From positions 62,001-126,000 of the forward strand of contig NZ_BMDW01000002.1 of the NCBI RefSeq assembly GCF_014636175.1: a DNA stretch of 64,000 nt, given 5' to 3'. Source of the stretch: Sphingomonas psychrolutea. Its GTDB lineage: Bacteria > Pseudomonadota > Alphaproteobacteria > Sphingomonadales > Sphingomonadaceae. A program made the position numbers and the translations under genes. This document shows, piece by piece, positions 26,590 through 35,581 of this stretch; within the stretch, counting starts at the first letter, position 1; each line of letters begins with the position of its first letter. The notes beneath the pieces were generated by a model that was not told the origin of the DNA, did not search any database, and saw nothing but the letters and a program-made list of their open reading frames with translations.

Positions 26590-28626
26590 CTAAATGTTGC
26601 GCGCGAGGTAAGCGGCCTCGTGGATCGCATTGCCGTACGAGCGAGGCGTCCGGGCATCGCCGACCACTTGCAACCGGATGCCCGATTTGTTGAGCTTGCC
26701 GCTGAACGGGTCATAGGCGACGCGCCCCGGCGCGATGATCAGGGCGGCGCAGGCGATTGTTTCGCTACGGCCATCGGCGTGACTGACAACCACTTCGCCT
26801 TGACGGATTTCTTGCAAGGTGACGCCCTGTTCCGGGGCAAGATCTGCCGTCGCCATCCATATGTTTATCGCATTCATGCGCGAGCCGAGATAGTTGGCCG
26901 GGAGCAGCTTTGCGTCCGGATCGAGCAAGCGGATCGTCCGGCCCGCTTGAGCAAGATCGAGGCCGAGCTCAATACCTTCGCCCGCCCCCCAGACAATCAC
27001 ATTGCCCTGTGGCAGCGGATCGGACGCGCTGCCCAGCACCCGGTCAATCGTTCGAGCAAAACCGCTGGCGAGGGCGGCGCTGAGCCCAGGAACATCAGGC
27101 AACGCAGGCTTTGCGCCGGTTGCGGTGACGACCACATCGGGCTTGTCGGCGAGAATCATCTCGACTGTCAGTTCAGTATTCAGCCTCACCGCAATGCCGG
27201 CCTTGGCGACCATCAAGCGGTGCCATTGGGGCTGATACGCGATCTGTTCCATATTGCGCAGCGTCTTGTAATTTCCCGCCCAATTCATCACCCCGCCGAG
27301 CGCGCCGGACGCCTCGAACAGAGTGACATCATGGCCTGCCGCATGTGCGGTAATCGCATATTCCATCCCGCCTGAGCCGCCGCCTGCGATATAGACGCGC
27401 TTGGGAGCTGGGGTTTTCTGGATGCGATATTCGCGGTCACGCCCGAATGCGGCATTCTGGGCCGACCCTGCCATGCCCTTCGCAAAGATGTTGCCGGTCA
27501 TCAGCGATGCGCCGGTGCGTGTCGATTTCCGAATTTCCTCTTCGCGGCCTTCGGTGATCTTGCGCGGAAAATCGGGGTCTTCGAGCGACTGTCGGCATGA
27601 GGCGAGGAAATCGGCGGCACCTTCGCCGATCATCGTCCGCATCTGATCAGGCGTGTTGACGTTGCACGACCCCATCAACGGCATGTCGATGCCGCGCTTG
27701 ATCAGGCCGGCACGCATTTGCTTGATGCTGGGGAGCGTGACCAGATTGCGAACATAGAAACCGCCGCCGATATATTGGCCCGAGGATGTCTCGGGATCGC
27801 GGCTTTCGGCTGGGAGCATCGAACCGAAAGTGCAATCGATCCCATCGACACCAAGCGCGTGCAAACGCGGCGCATAATGATCGAGGAAGTATTCGATATC
27901 GAAGCCTCCCTTGTAGTTCTCGTCGCAGACCATCCGCGGGATCAACGGAAAATCCTTGCCGCACAATTCCTGGGTGCGCTGCAGAATCTGCTCGCAGAAC
28001 AGGAAATGATCGGCATATTCGTCTTCCCGCCCCTGATTTTCGAGCAGCGACAATGTAACATGCGGCAGCGAGCCGTGGCAGAAATGGTATGACAGATAAT
28101 CATAGCCGGCCTCACGCGCGCGGCGTCCGGCCTGGGCAAATTCTTCGACCAGGCTCTTGTAAACCTCGGTCGGCACGATCCCTGGTTGCTGGTTGCCGAT
28201 CGGATATTTGCCGCTTGGCCCCCACGCGACCGTCCCGGGAATCCAGCCCTTGCCCGGCTCCAGCGGAAACGACGTGCCGACGCCGGGAATCAGTCCGCCG
28301 TAGAAAAGCTGGATGCCGGCAAGCGACTCATTGTGATGGATGACCTCGACCAACTCGCGGTGGCTGATGATGTAGGTGTCGTCATACATGCCCAGCATGC
28401 GTTCATTGATGAGCCCATCCCATCGCACATTGGTCGCACCGACGCACACCGCCCCGAAACCGCCCGCCGCCAGCGCTTCATAGGCGCCCACGGCCTGAGG
28501 GGTGACATAGCCCTTGTCGTCCGCCATGTTCATCGTGGTTGGCGCATGGACCATCCGGTTCTTGAAGGTCAGATGCTTGGTCTGAAAGGGTTCGAGCAGG
28601 GGATCGTTCACGGAGGACTCCGGCAT
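26590..28626 (-). CDS. OYE-family flavoprotein, 2,4-dienoyl-CoA reductase-like, without Fe-S cysteines
   Basis: 678 residues with the two-part layout of 2,4-dienoyl-CoA reductase, BaiCD and trimethylamine dehydrogenase: an FMN TIM barrel (about 1-390) and an FAD/NAD(P) module (VYIAGGGSGGMEYA at 411 onward). The linker that normally holds CxxCxxxC...C for a [4Fe-4S] cluster reads EEIRKSTRTGASLMTGNIF; no Cys occurs from about residue 345 to 420. The usual electron route between FAD and FMN is thus lost or changed. The substrate-side segment is SYHFCHGSLPHV. It is in the 32759-23826 operon. Confidence 0.88.
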   Translation of the reverse strand: MPESSVNDPLLEPFQTKHLTFKNRMVHAPTTMNMADDKGYVTPQAVGAYEALAAGGFGAVCVGATNVRWDGLINERMLGMYDDTYIISHRELVEVIHHNESLAGIQLFYGGLIPGVGTSFPLEPGKGWIPGTVAWGPSGKYPIGNQQPGIVPTEVYKSLVEEFAQAGRRAREAGYDYLSYHFCHGSLPHVTLSLLENQGREDEYADHFLFCEQILQRTQELCGKDFPLIPRMVCDENYKGGFDIEYFLDHYAPRLHALGVDGIDCTFGSMLPAESRDPETSSGQYIGGGFYVRNLVTLPSIKQMRAGLIKRGIDMPLMGSCNVNTPDQMRTMIGEGAADFLASCRQSLEDPDFPRKITEGREEEIRKSTRTGASLMTGNIFAKGMAGSAQNAAFGRDREYRIQKTPAPKRVYIAGGGSGGMEYAITAHAAGHDVTLFEASGALGGVMNWAGNYKTLRNMEQIAYQPQWHRLMVAKAGIAVRLNTELTVEMILADKPDVVVTATGAKPALPDVPGLSAALASGFARTIDRVLGSASDPLPQGNVIVWGAGEGIELGLDLAQAGRTIRLLDPDAKLLPANYLGSRMNAINIWMATADLAPEQGVTLQEIRQGEVVVSHADGRSETIACAALIIAPGRVAYDPFSGKLNKSGIRLQVVGDARTPRSYGNAIHEAAYLARNI

Positions 28627-28631
28627 AAGGG

Positions 28632-29393
28632 TCAGGCGCTTGCCGCGCGGTCGATGACGATGGATGCGCCTGAGATGAAACTGGCGCGGTCCGAAACGAG
28701 GTAAAGGATCAGATCGGCGACTTCTTCGGGCCGACCGGGTCGGCCGGTTGTAAAGGCCGAGCGCACACCATCAGCCGAACCGAGCTTTTCAAAGATGTCG
28801 TAAAAATCGCCCGCCATCGCGGTTTCGATGAGCCCCGGAAGGACGGCATTTATCCGTATGTCATGGCCGCTGCGCGCGTTTTGCAGTGCCGCGCTGCGTG
28901 TGAAATGCGCGACAGCTGCCTTGCTCGCCCCATAAGAAGCCATAATCGGATTGCCCTTGAGCGATGCGGTCGAGGACAGGTTGACGATCGTCCCCTTGCC
29001 CGCGCGCCGCATGAAGCGCAGCGCCACCGCCATCCCCAGCAAACTGCCCGCGACATTGATGTCGAAAGTCTTGCGATACGTATCGACCGAGGGATCGCCT
29101 ACGCTGTCCTTGAGCGCGACGCCCGCGCTGTTGACGAGGATGTCTAGCTGCCCGAACTCGGTGTCGATCCACGTTGCAAAGTCTTCCCAGGCGGACTCGT
29201 CGGCAACGTCGAGCGAGCGTGCCGTACCGTTGCTCTCCCGGGCAACCGCCTGAGCACCTTCCAGGTCGCGATCAACGGCGACGATCTTTGCCCCCGCGCC
29301 TGCCAAGGCAATGGCAGTCGCGCGCCCGATGCCCGACGCAGCACCCGTCACGACGGCAACCCGTCCGGTCAGGTCAATCCACGGCACCATCAT
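28632..29393 (-). CDS. SDR-family oxidoreductase
   Basis: 253 residues from the first of two adjacent ATGs at 29393, beginning just before the stop of the upstream thiolase. Classical SDR motifs: TGAASGIG, NSAG, Ser in LSSTAS, YGASK and PGLIETAMAG. It is probably a hydroxyacyl or ring alcohol dehydrogenase using NAD(P). It is located between the thiolase and OYE-type reductase in the same operon, 5 bases from the latter. Confidence 0.88.
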   Translation of the reverse strand: MMVPWIDLTGRVAVVTGAASGIGRATAIALAGAGAKIVAVDRDLEGAQAVARESNGTARSLDVADESAWEDFATWIDTEFGQLDILVNSAGVALKDSVGDPSVDTYRKTFDINVAGSLLGMAVALRFMRRAGKGTIVNLSSTASLKGNPIMASYGASKAAVAHFTRSAALQNARSGHDIRINAVLPGLIETAMAGDFYDIFEKLGSADGVRSAFTTGRPGRPEEVADLILYLVSDRASFISGASIVIDRAASA

Positions 29394-29394
29394 G

Positions 29395-30537
29395 TCACGC
29401 CTTCTCGAAAATGTGGACGCCGGCGGCCGACGAGCCGCCAAAGCCGAGGACATGCGTCATTCCGATGCGCGCGCCGCTCACTTGCCGCGCGCCGACCTCA
29501 CCGCGCAACTGCTCGACGATTTCCACCATGTTGGCGACGCCCGTCGCGCCGATGGGGTGACCTTTCGACAGCAAACCGCCCGAGACATTGACGGGGATGC
29601 GCCCGCCGAGCGCGGTCACGCCCGAGGAGACCATGCGCCCGCCCTCGCCATCGGCGCACAGCCCGAGATTTTCGTAATGCAGGATTTCAGCCGTCGCGAA
29701 GCAATCGTGCAGTTCGACAAGGTCGAGGTCTTCGGGACCGACGCCCGCCATCTCATAGGCGCGCGCCGCCGCCAGCCGCGTGACCGAATTGGGCTCGAGT
29801 ATCTCGGGGCTGCGCGGCTCGAACACGTCCGATGCCATTGCCGAGCCGCGGATGCGGACGGCGCGGGCCATACCGAGTTCGCGCGCTTTCTTGTCCGACA
29901 CCAGCACCAGCGCCGCCGCGCCGTCGACATTGGCCGAACACATCAGCTTGGTCAGCGGATACGCGATCATCTCGCTGGCCAGCACCATATCGAGCGGCGT
30001 CTCCTTTTGATAGGCAGCCTTCGGGTTCATCGTCGCGTGATGGTGGTTTTTGACCGCGACCTGCGCGAATTGCTCGAGCGTCGTCCCGTAAGCATTGGCG
30101 TGGACCATCCCCGCCTCAGCGAACAGCGCGGGCATCGTGACCGATCCGAACAACCCCTCCGGCGGCGGTCCAGCGACCGGCGACCCGCCGAGCATGCCGC
30201 TTGGGTTCTTCTCGGCACCGACGACGAGAACGATGTCATAAAGGCCGCTCTTGATGCCGGTAAACGCCTCGCGCACCGCGCTCGCGCCCGACGCGCACGC
30301 GTTCGAGACGTTGATGCACGGCACGCCGGTCTGGCCGATCTGTTGCAGGATTTTCTGACCGAGCATCGAGGCGGCGTTGAAGGTGGACGAGGCGTAGACC
30401 GCCCCTACGTCCTTTATGCTCACACCCGCATCGTCGAGCGCCATGAGCGCGGCCTCGGCCCCGAGCTGAAAATACGTGCGGTCGGGATAGCGCCCGAATT
30501 TGATCATCCCGGCGCCGACGACGAAAACATCGGTCAT
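29395..30537 (-). CDS. SCP2-type thiolase with intact catalytic residues
   Basis: 380 residues. Nucleophile Cys in NACASGASA, His in ELHDCFATAE and second His in SKGHPIGATG are all present, so thiolytic or Claisen chemistry is expected. The lack of a swivelling-Cys CxGGG motif (the end reads GFGGSSA) is common for SCP2-type members. It overlaps the DUF35 gene upstream by four bases (ATGA); such OB-fold partners bind thiolase-superfamily proteins. It could cleave a 3-oxoacyl-CoA produced by the neighbouring ACAD and SDR. Confidence 0.9.
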   Translation of the reverse strand: MTDVFVVGAGMIKFGRYPDRTYFQLGAEAALMALDDAGVSIKDVGAVYASSTFNAASMLGQKILQQIGQTGVPCINVSNACASGASAVREAFTGIKSGLYDIVLVVGAEKNPSGMLGGSPVAGPPPEGLFGSVTMPALFAEAGMVHANAYGTTLEQFAQVAVKNHHHATMNPKAAYQKETPLDMVLASEMIAYPLTKLMCSANVDGAAALVLVSDKKARELGMARAVRIRGSAMASDVFEPRSPEILEPNSVTRLAAARAYEMAGVGPEDLDLVELHDCFATAEILHYENLGLCADGEGGRMVSSGVTALGGRIPVNVSGGLLSKGHPIGATGVANMVEIVEQLRGEVGARQVSGARIGMTHVLGFGGSSAAGVHIFEKA

Positions 30538-30959
30538 TCAGAGACTCCTTCGGGCACGAAATGATAGCCGACATAGGGCGCACCGTTCTGGTCGTGGGCG
30601 CCGCCCGCATCGTCGAAGACAAGGACAACGGGCATACCGAGCCGCAGCGTGGTGGCATCGACGTTCCGAAGCGTCCCCTTTAGCGACAATCCGTCGTGGA
30701 GATCGACGATTGCCGAGACGAACGGCACCGCGATCCCAGGATAGCTGCGATGGACGACCGACCAGGAATACAGCGTACCGTGGTCCGTCGCGCGAAACGG
30801 CGCGGGCGGGGTACGCGAGGCACAGTTCCGGCAGGCCATGGTGGCGACCGTCACGACGGCACCGCATTCATCGCAGCGATACCCCTCGATCCAGGCAGCC
30901 CCGTCCGGTCCGACCCGAACCACCTTGGTGCCCGGCTTCGCCAGCGTCGTATTTTGCAT
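30534..30959 (-). CDS. Zn-ribbon OB-fold protein (DUF35), thiolase partner
   Basis: 141 residues from ATG 30959; a TTG two codons earlier is closer to an AGGAG and might be used instead. Zinc ribbon CDECG and CRNC (about residues 29-48), then an OB fold starting GTLYSWSVVHRSYPG. Proteins of this type bind thiolase-superfamily partners and may position acyl-CoA. It overlaps the thiolase gene by ATGA, marking a two-subunit module. A second module is at 46488-48025. Confidence 0.88.
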   Translation of the reverse strand: MQNTTLAKPGTKVVRVGPDGAAWIEGYRCDECGAVVTVATMACRNCASRTPPAPFRATDHGTLYSWSVVHRSYPGIAVPFVSAIVDLHDGLSLKGTLRNVDATTLRLGMPVVLVFDDAGGAHDQNGAPYVGYHFVPEGVSE

Positions 30960-31004
30960 CGTCAAAGCCGCTTTCTCCTGCCGCACAGCGACGTATTGCA
31001 CATA

Positions 31005-31018
31005 TGGCAATGCATTAT
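31005..31018. promoter_or_regulatory. CAATGC-type site inside an operon gap
   Basis: TGGCAATGCATTAT lies in the 69-base gap between the acyl-CoA ligase stop and the DUF35 start. The same 12-base TGGCAATGCATT occurs at 39945. It may mark an internal promoter for the thiolase module. Confidence 0.35.
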
Positions 31019-31028
31019 CAAAGGCGAG

Positions 31029-32759
31029 TCATAACTTGGCTTTCTGCGCCTTCAAAAAGGTGCCGCGATCGACCTTGCCGGACGCGGTGCGCGGCAGCGG
31101 CTCGCGCGACACGGCGATGTTGCGTGGCACCTTGTAAAGCGCCAGTCGCCCGCGACAATATGCCTTCAGGTCTTCCTCGCTGACCTTGGCATCGGCCTCG
31201 GCAACTACGGTCGCGACCAGCCGCTCGCCCAGCCGTTCGTCGGGGATGCCATAAGCGATGGCATCGCGGAGCTGCGGATGATCCGACAAGACACGCTCCA
31301 CTTCGGCGCAATAGATATTCTCGCCGCCAGAGATCACCATGTTCTTCTTGCGATCGACGATGGTAAAGATGCCGTTCGCATCCTCGATGCCGACATCGCC
31401 CGATGCCAGCCACCCGTCGTGCATCGCCTCGGCCGTTGCCGCCGGATCACCGACATATTCGGTCATCAGCCCGGCGCTGTGCACCCAAAGTTCGCCCGGC
31501 TCGCCGATGTCGGCGGCGCGGCCGTCGTCGCGGCGGACCTGCACGTCGATCGTCGGGCAGGCCCAGCCGCACGACGCCGGATTGTCGAGATAGGCACGCC
31601 CGCTGATCGTACAGGTCCACGCTGTCGTCTCGGTCTGGCCGTAGGTGTTCGACATCAGGCAATCGGGCATGCGCTTCCGAATTTCGGCAAGGAGCGCCGG
31701 GTTCAGCGCCGCCGCGCCATTCGCCATATAGCAGACCTTACCGAGCATCTCGGGCGTCGCGCGCGGACTTCGCAGCATGTCCCACAGCATGGCGGGCACG
31801 AACGACAGTCGCGTCATCCCGACGCGCTCGATCATGTCGAACGCGATATCGACGTTCCATTTGCCCATGATGTGGATCGCCGTGCCGACGCTTACCGAGC
31901 GGAAAATCGGCACCATCCCGCTCAAGTGGAACATCGGCCCAAGAATGACCGTGGGCGTCGCCATCGAACGCCGGTCTTCGGACAGGGTCTTGCCGGTTTC
32001 CTCCTCGTACCGGATGTCCTGCAACGTCCCCATGAAGCGCGACAGCGACACCGAATGCGCAATGGCCCCGTGGCTGAGCAGCGCACCCTTCGGAAACCCG
32101 GTCGTGCCCGAGGTAAACAGGATCACGGCGCCGTCGCCGGGATCCATGTCCAGCGGCGAAAAGGCGACCTGCCCTGCGGTGATGCTGTCGAAGTCGCCGT
32201 CGCGTTCCGTCAGCAGAGGGGCATCGGGTGCGCCGATGACAATCCGGCGAAAACCGGGATTAGGGGTTTCGACGGCAATGGCATTTGCCAGCGCGGCATC
32301 GAGGATCGCGACTTCGCATCCGACAGTCGCAATGGCGCGCACCATTTCCTCGGCTGCACCTCGGCTGTTGACCAGCGCGGCGATACCGCCCGCCGCGGTG
32401 ACCGCGATCAGGCCGATGATCCATTCGGGTCGATTGCCGGCAACGATGGCGACTTTGGTCCCGCGCGTGACACCGAAGCGGTTCTGCAAGGCATCCGCAA
32501 GCGCCGCCGCCTTGGCAAAGACTTCATCAAAGGTCAGCACAACCTCGTCCTGCACAATCATCGTCCGACTGCCGAACGCCATGCCCTGACGGTACAGCGC
32601 CGCCAGATTGCGCGGCGCGCCCTTGAACACACGCAGCCGCCCATTGGCGACCTGTGTGTCGACCAGTTCAAAGACCTTGCCGGGCCCGATCAACCGGTGG
32701 ACCAGCGGGTCGCGGACATTGGGTCGGGTGTTTCGCGCTGAATTCGCCTCGTGCGTCAC
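31029..32759 (-). CDS. Acyl-CoA synthetase, AMP-forming
   Basis: 576 residues from a GTG start with GGAG upstream. ANL motifs: FTSGTTGFPKGALLSHG, NTYGQTETTAW, LASGDVGIEDANGIFTIVDRKKN and the C-terminal PLPRTASGKVDRG with the A10 Lys. It resembles long-chain and bulky-acid ligases such as those acting on terpenoid or steroid acids, but the substrate pocket cannot be read with confidence. It is first gene of a seven-gene minus-strand operon and is divergent from an MFS carrier. Confidence 0.92.
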   Translation of the reverse strand: MTHEANSARNTRPNVRDPLVHRLIGPGKVFELVDTQVANGRLRVFKGAPRNLAALYRQGMAFGSRTMIVQDEVVLTFDEVFAKAAALADALQNRFGVTRGTKVAIVAGNRPEWIIGLIAVTAAGGIAALVNSRGAAEEMVRAIATVGCEVAILDAALANAIAVETPNPGFRRIVIGAPDAPLLTERDGDFDSITAGQVAFSPLDMDPGDGAVILFTSGTTGFPKGALLSHGAIAHSVSLSRFMGTLQDIRYEEETGKTLSEDRRSMATPTVILGPMFHLSGMVPIFRSVSVGTAIHIMGKWNVDIAFDMIERVGMTRLSFVPAMLWDMLRSPRATPEMLGKVCYMANGAAALNPALLAEIRKRMPDCLMSNTYGQTETTAWTCTISGRAYLDNPASCGWACPTIDVQVRRDDGRAADIGEPGELWVHSAGLMTEYVGDPAATAEAMHDGWLASGDVGIEDANGIFTIVDRKKNMVISGGENIYCAEVERVLSDHPQLRDAIAYGIPDERLGERLVATVVAEADAKVSEEDLKAYCRGRLALYKVPRNIAVSREPLPRTASGKVDRGTFLKAQKAKL

Positions 32760-32820
32760 CCGTCACTCCATCCCCATCGCTCGTCCAAACGGACTAGCTT
32801 ACCGTTACTGTGACACACCC

Positions 32821-32846
32821 GCATTGTCATCGCATTATTGCAATAA
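32821..32846. promoter_or_regulatory. Palindrome and CATTG motif in divergent promoter region
   Basis: GCATTGTC (32821-32828) is followed by the perfect palindrome TTATTGCAATAA (32835-32846), between the divergent acyl-CoA ligase (32759) and MFS gene (32919). GCATTGTC also occurs at 12168. Confidence 0.4.
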
Positions 32847-32918
32847 GTGCTGGTCATTTCATCAGGACAGATGGGCGCGGGCACGATATGCTGCCCCAAA
32901 AGAACAGTAAGGCAGAGG

Positions 32919-34175
32919 ATGACAATGGCGACACGGGTCGAGGGCAATGCCGCTGCTGAATGGCGCGCGCACTGGACGGTCGTTCTGGCCGCGTGTGCAG
33001 GCTTTGGCGCATCGACGATCATCTCCTATTCAAGCAGTCTTTTCATACAGCCGCTCCAGCATGATTTCGGCTGGAGCCGCGCACAGATCATGTCTGGCCA
33101 TAGCATCGCGTCGATCACCGGGGTGATCGCTGCCCCGTTTACCGGCTTGCTTGTCGACCGGATCGGTCCACGGCGCCTCGGCATTTTTGCCGTCGCGGCT
33201 ATGTGCCTTGCCACCGCGTTGTTCAGCGTTGCCGGACCCGACATCTGGATGTGGCGAGCATTATGGGTGCCGATGTCGCTGGCCATCGTGATCATCCAGC
33301 CGTCGGTCTGGACGGCGGCGATTACTAGCCTGTTCTCTGCGGGTCGCGGTCTTGCCCTGGCGGTGATCCTGTGCGGCGGTAGTATCTCGTCGATTATCAC
33401 ACCCACTCTAACCTACTATTTGATCGAATTATATGGCTGGCGGATGGCGTGGATCGGCATTGCCGCCTTCTGGGCGACTCTGTCCCTGCCGCTCATCTGG
33501 CTGTTCTTCACCAGCGCGAAGGACAGTGCCAGACGGTCGTCAACGCCCGCTGCCGCCGCACCGCCGCGCCGCTCGCTGAGAGAAAGCGGCATGCTGACGC
33601 GCCGTTTTGTGCAGTTACTCTTGGGCGGCGTCGGGATTGCCGCCGTTGTAGTAACGCTGGGGACCAGCCTCGTCCCAGTACTTTCCTCGAACGGCCTCAC
33701 GCGCGGGCAGGCAGCGGGCATAGCGTCGCTGCTCGGCGTTTCCGCGATCGTCGGGCGGCTTGGAATCGGCGCGCTGCTCGATCGGATTCACGGCCGCTAT
33801 CTTGCCGCATTCTGCGTACTGCTGCCGGTTATCGGCGTGCTTATCCTGATTTATTTCCCTGGCTCGATCGCTGCTGCGTCGGCCGCGGTGCTGATCATCG
33901 GATTTTCGCTCGGAGCCGAGCTCGACATCATCGCGTATTTGACGTCGCGTTACTTCCGGCTTGAAAATTTCGGGTTCCTCTTCGGCACGATCGCCGGATT
34001 TCTCGGGCTGGCCGCCAGCAACGGACCTGTCCTGCTCAATGCCGTTTTCGACGCAACGGGCTCGTACATTCCCGCCCTCTGGGCGGCGATCCCGATCTGC
34101 GGGGTCGCAGCACTATTATTTCTACTGCTCGGTGCCTATCCTGGCGCCGACCGAACCGAACCGGCGGGACCCTAA
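32919..34175 (+). CDS. MFS transporter, monocarboxylate-porter type
   Basis: 418 residues from ATG 32919; ATG 32925 is equally possible. Twelve hydrophobic helices with a cytoplasmic loop after helix 6 (SAKDSARRSSTPAAAAPP). Features such as GASTIISYSSSLFIQPLQHDFGW and GLLVDRIGPRRL suggest the monocarboxylate/oxalate-formate branch, which carries organic acids by proton symport or antiport across the inner membrane. It is followed two bases later by a small EthD-like gene and is divergent from an acyl-CoA ligase, consistent with uptake of the acid that the ligase activates. Confidence 0.88.
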   Translation: MTMATRVEGNAAAEWRAHWTVVLAACAGFGASTIISYSSSLFIQPLQHDFGWSRAQIMSGHSIASITGVIAAPFTGLLVDRIGPRRLGIFAVAAMCLATALFSVAGPDIWMWRALWVPMSLAIVIIQPSVWTAAITSLFSAGRGLALAVILCGGSISSIITPTLTYYLIELYGWRMAWIGIAAFWATLSLPLIWLFFTSAKDSARRSSTPAAAAPPRRSLRESGMLTRRFVQLLLGGVGIAAVVVTLGTSLVPVLSSNGLTRGQAAGIASLLGVSAIVGRLGIGALLDRIHGRYLAAFCVLLPVIGVLILIYFPGSIAAASAAVLIIGFSLGAELDIIAYLTSRYFRLENFGFLFGTIAGFLGLAASNGPVLLNAVFDATGSYIPALWAAIPICGVAALLFLLLGAYPGADRTEPAGP

Positions 34176-34177
34176 TC

Positions 34178-34513
34178 ATGGCACGCTTCCAATATGTTAT
34201 CCTGTCGCGGTCCAAGCCCGGCCACGAAGAAGACTATATCCGCTGGTACAGCGAACGGCACCTGGCTGATGTCTGCCGGATCGAGGGCGTGGTCAGCGGC
34301 AAACTGCACCGGCTCGCCCTGCAGAAAGTCTATGATCTCGACGCGCCGCAGTGGACGCTGATGACGATCTACGAATTGGAGGGCGATGACCCTCAGGTGG
34401 TCATCAATGCTATTCTCGCGGTATCGGGCACCGACGTGATGCCGCTCAGCGATGCGTTGGACAAGTCGGGGATGATTCAGGCCGTCGGTCGGCAGATTGC
34501 AGCAGTCGGGTAA
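34178..34513 (+). CDS. EthD-like dimeric alpha/beta-barrel protein
   Basis: 111 residues of ferredoxin-like fold beginning FQYVILSRSKPGHEEDY. The pattern WYSERHLADVCRIEGVVSG recurs in the protein at 60801-61118 (WYDETHIPDLLAVPGLVSA), so the two are paralogues. Small proteins of this fold act as monooxygenases, isomerases or non-catalytic stabilisers in degradation clusters. It is two bases after the MFS gene and probably co-translated with it. Function unknown. Confidence 0.75.
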   Translation: MARFQYVILSRSKPGHEEDYIRWYSERHLADVCRIEGVVSGKLHRLALQKVYDLDAPQWTLMTIYELEGDDPQVVINAILAVSGTDVMPLSDALDKSGMIQAVGRQIAAVG

Positions 34514-34516
34514 CGC

Positions 34517-35581
34517 TCAGCGCACCTCGCACCGTTCCATCGCCGCACGCGCCAGCCGAGCAAGACGCGGGAACGCCTCTGCACGCTCGCGCGCGGTGGC
34601 GGACGAGGCAGTGCCGCGCAGCACCCGTCCCTTGATGCCGTGGAAAATCGCGGCCAGCCGGAAGAAGCTGAACGCCATGTAGAAATTCCAGTTGGCAATG
34701 TCCGCGCGCCCCGTCCGGCGGCAATAAGCGGCAATGTAATCGGCCTCGGTCGGCAGGCCAAGCGCGACCGGGTCGGCACCACCGATCCCCGCCACGATAT
34801 CGCGCGGCATGTGGTACATCATCGCGTGATAAGCAAAATCTGCGAGCGGATGGCCGAGCGTCGAAAGCTCCCAATCGAGCACGGCCAAAATGCGCGGCTC
34901 GGTGGGGTGGAAGATCATGTTGTCGCAGCGGAAATCGCCGTGCACCAGCCGCGTGTCATCACTGGCCGGAATGGCCGTCGGCAGCCACGCGACCACCGCG
35001 TCCATGTCCGCATCGCGCCCGGCAAGATCGTCCGCCAGATATTGTTTGGACCAGCGGCCGATCTGCCGTTCGAAATAATTGCCCGCTTTGCCATAGTCCG
35101 CCAACCCGATGTCCGCCGGATCAAGCGCGTGCATGGCGGCGATCACAGTGTTCATGGCGTCGAAATAGGCGGCGCGCTCTGCCTGCGGCACGTCCTGAAA
35201 ACTCGCATCCCAGAAAATGCGGCCCTCGACCATTTCCATGACGACAAAGTCCGACCCCAGCACGGCGGCATCCGCACACGTAGCAAAGATGCGCGGCACC
35301 GGCACATCGGTCGTCTCCAGCGCCGCCAGGACGCGCGCCTCGCGTAGCACGTCATGCGCGCCTTTCAGGATGTCGCCCGCGGGTTTACGGCGCAGCACAT
35401 AGGTCGCGGTTGGTGTCGTGAGCCGATAGGTCGGATTGGACTGGCCGCCGTTGAACTGCCCGATCGTCAGCGGCCCTGCATAGCCAGCGACATTGGCCGA
35501 AAGCCATGGCTCGAGCGCACGCGCGTCGAGCGCCGTGCGGACTGCGCCGACGCCTTCATTGACGGATATGTCAGCCGCCAT
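34517..35581 (-). CDS. APH-type phosphotransferase, ACAD10/11 kinase-like
   Basis: 354 residues from ATG 35581, overlapping the ACAD stop by 11 bases. Kinase motifs of the aminoglycoside phosphotransferase fold: LRRKPAG (ATP Lys), catalytic loop LVHGDFRCDN and metal Asp in VLDWELSTLG. Closest in pattern to the N-terminal kinase half of eukaryotic ACAD10/ACAD11, which phosphorylates 4-hydroxyacyl-CoA so that the ACAD half can eliminate it. The ACAD next door (35571-36743) supplies the other half, so a split ACAD11-like system is likely. Confidence 0.87.
   Translation of the reverse strand: MAADISVNEGVGAVRTALDARALEPWLSANVAGYAGPLTIGQFNGGQSNPTYRLTTPTATYVLRRKPAGDILKGAHDVLREARVLAALETTDVPVPRIFATCADAAVLGSDFVVMEMVEGRIFWDASFQDVPQAERAAYFDAMNTVIAAMHALDPADIGLADYGKAGNYFERQIGRWSKQYLADDLAGRDADMDAVVAWLPTAIPASDDTRLVHGDFRCDNMIFHPTEPRILAVLDWELSTLGHPLADFAYHAMMYHMPRDIVAGIGGADPVALGLPTEADYIAAYCRRTGRADIANWNFYMAFSFFRLAAIFHGIKGRVLRGTASSATARERAEAFPRLARLARAAMERCEVR

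Noticed and set aside
29395-30537. Reading this thiolase as an Ltp2-type aldolase because of its DUF35 partner
   Set aside because: It keeps Cys, HDCF-His and GHP-His, so a thiolase is more likely; the aldolase call is restricted to 46871-48025.
31278-32741. 487-codon open frame opposite the acyl-CoA ligase
   Set aside because: Shadow of a strongly supported ligase gene; His/Arg/Gln-rich and without motifs.
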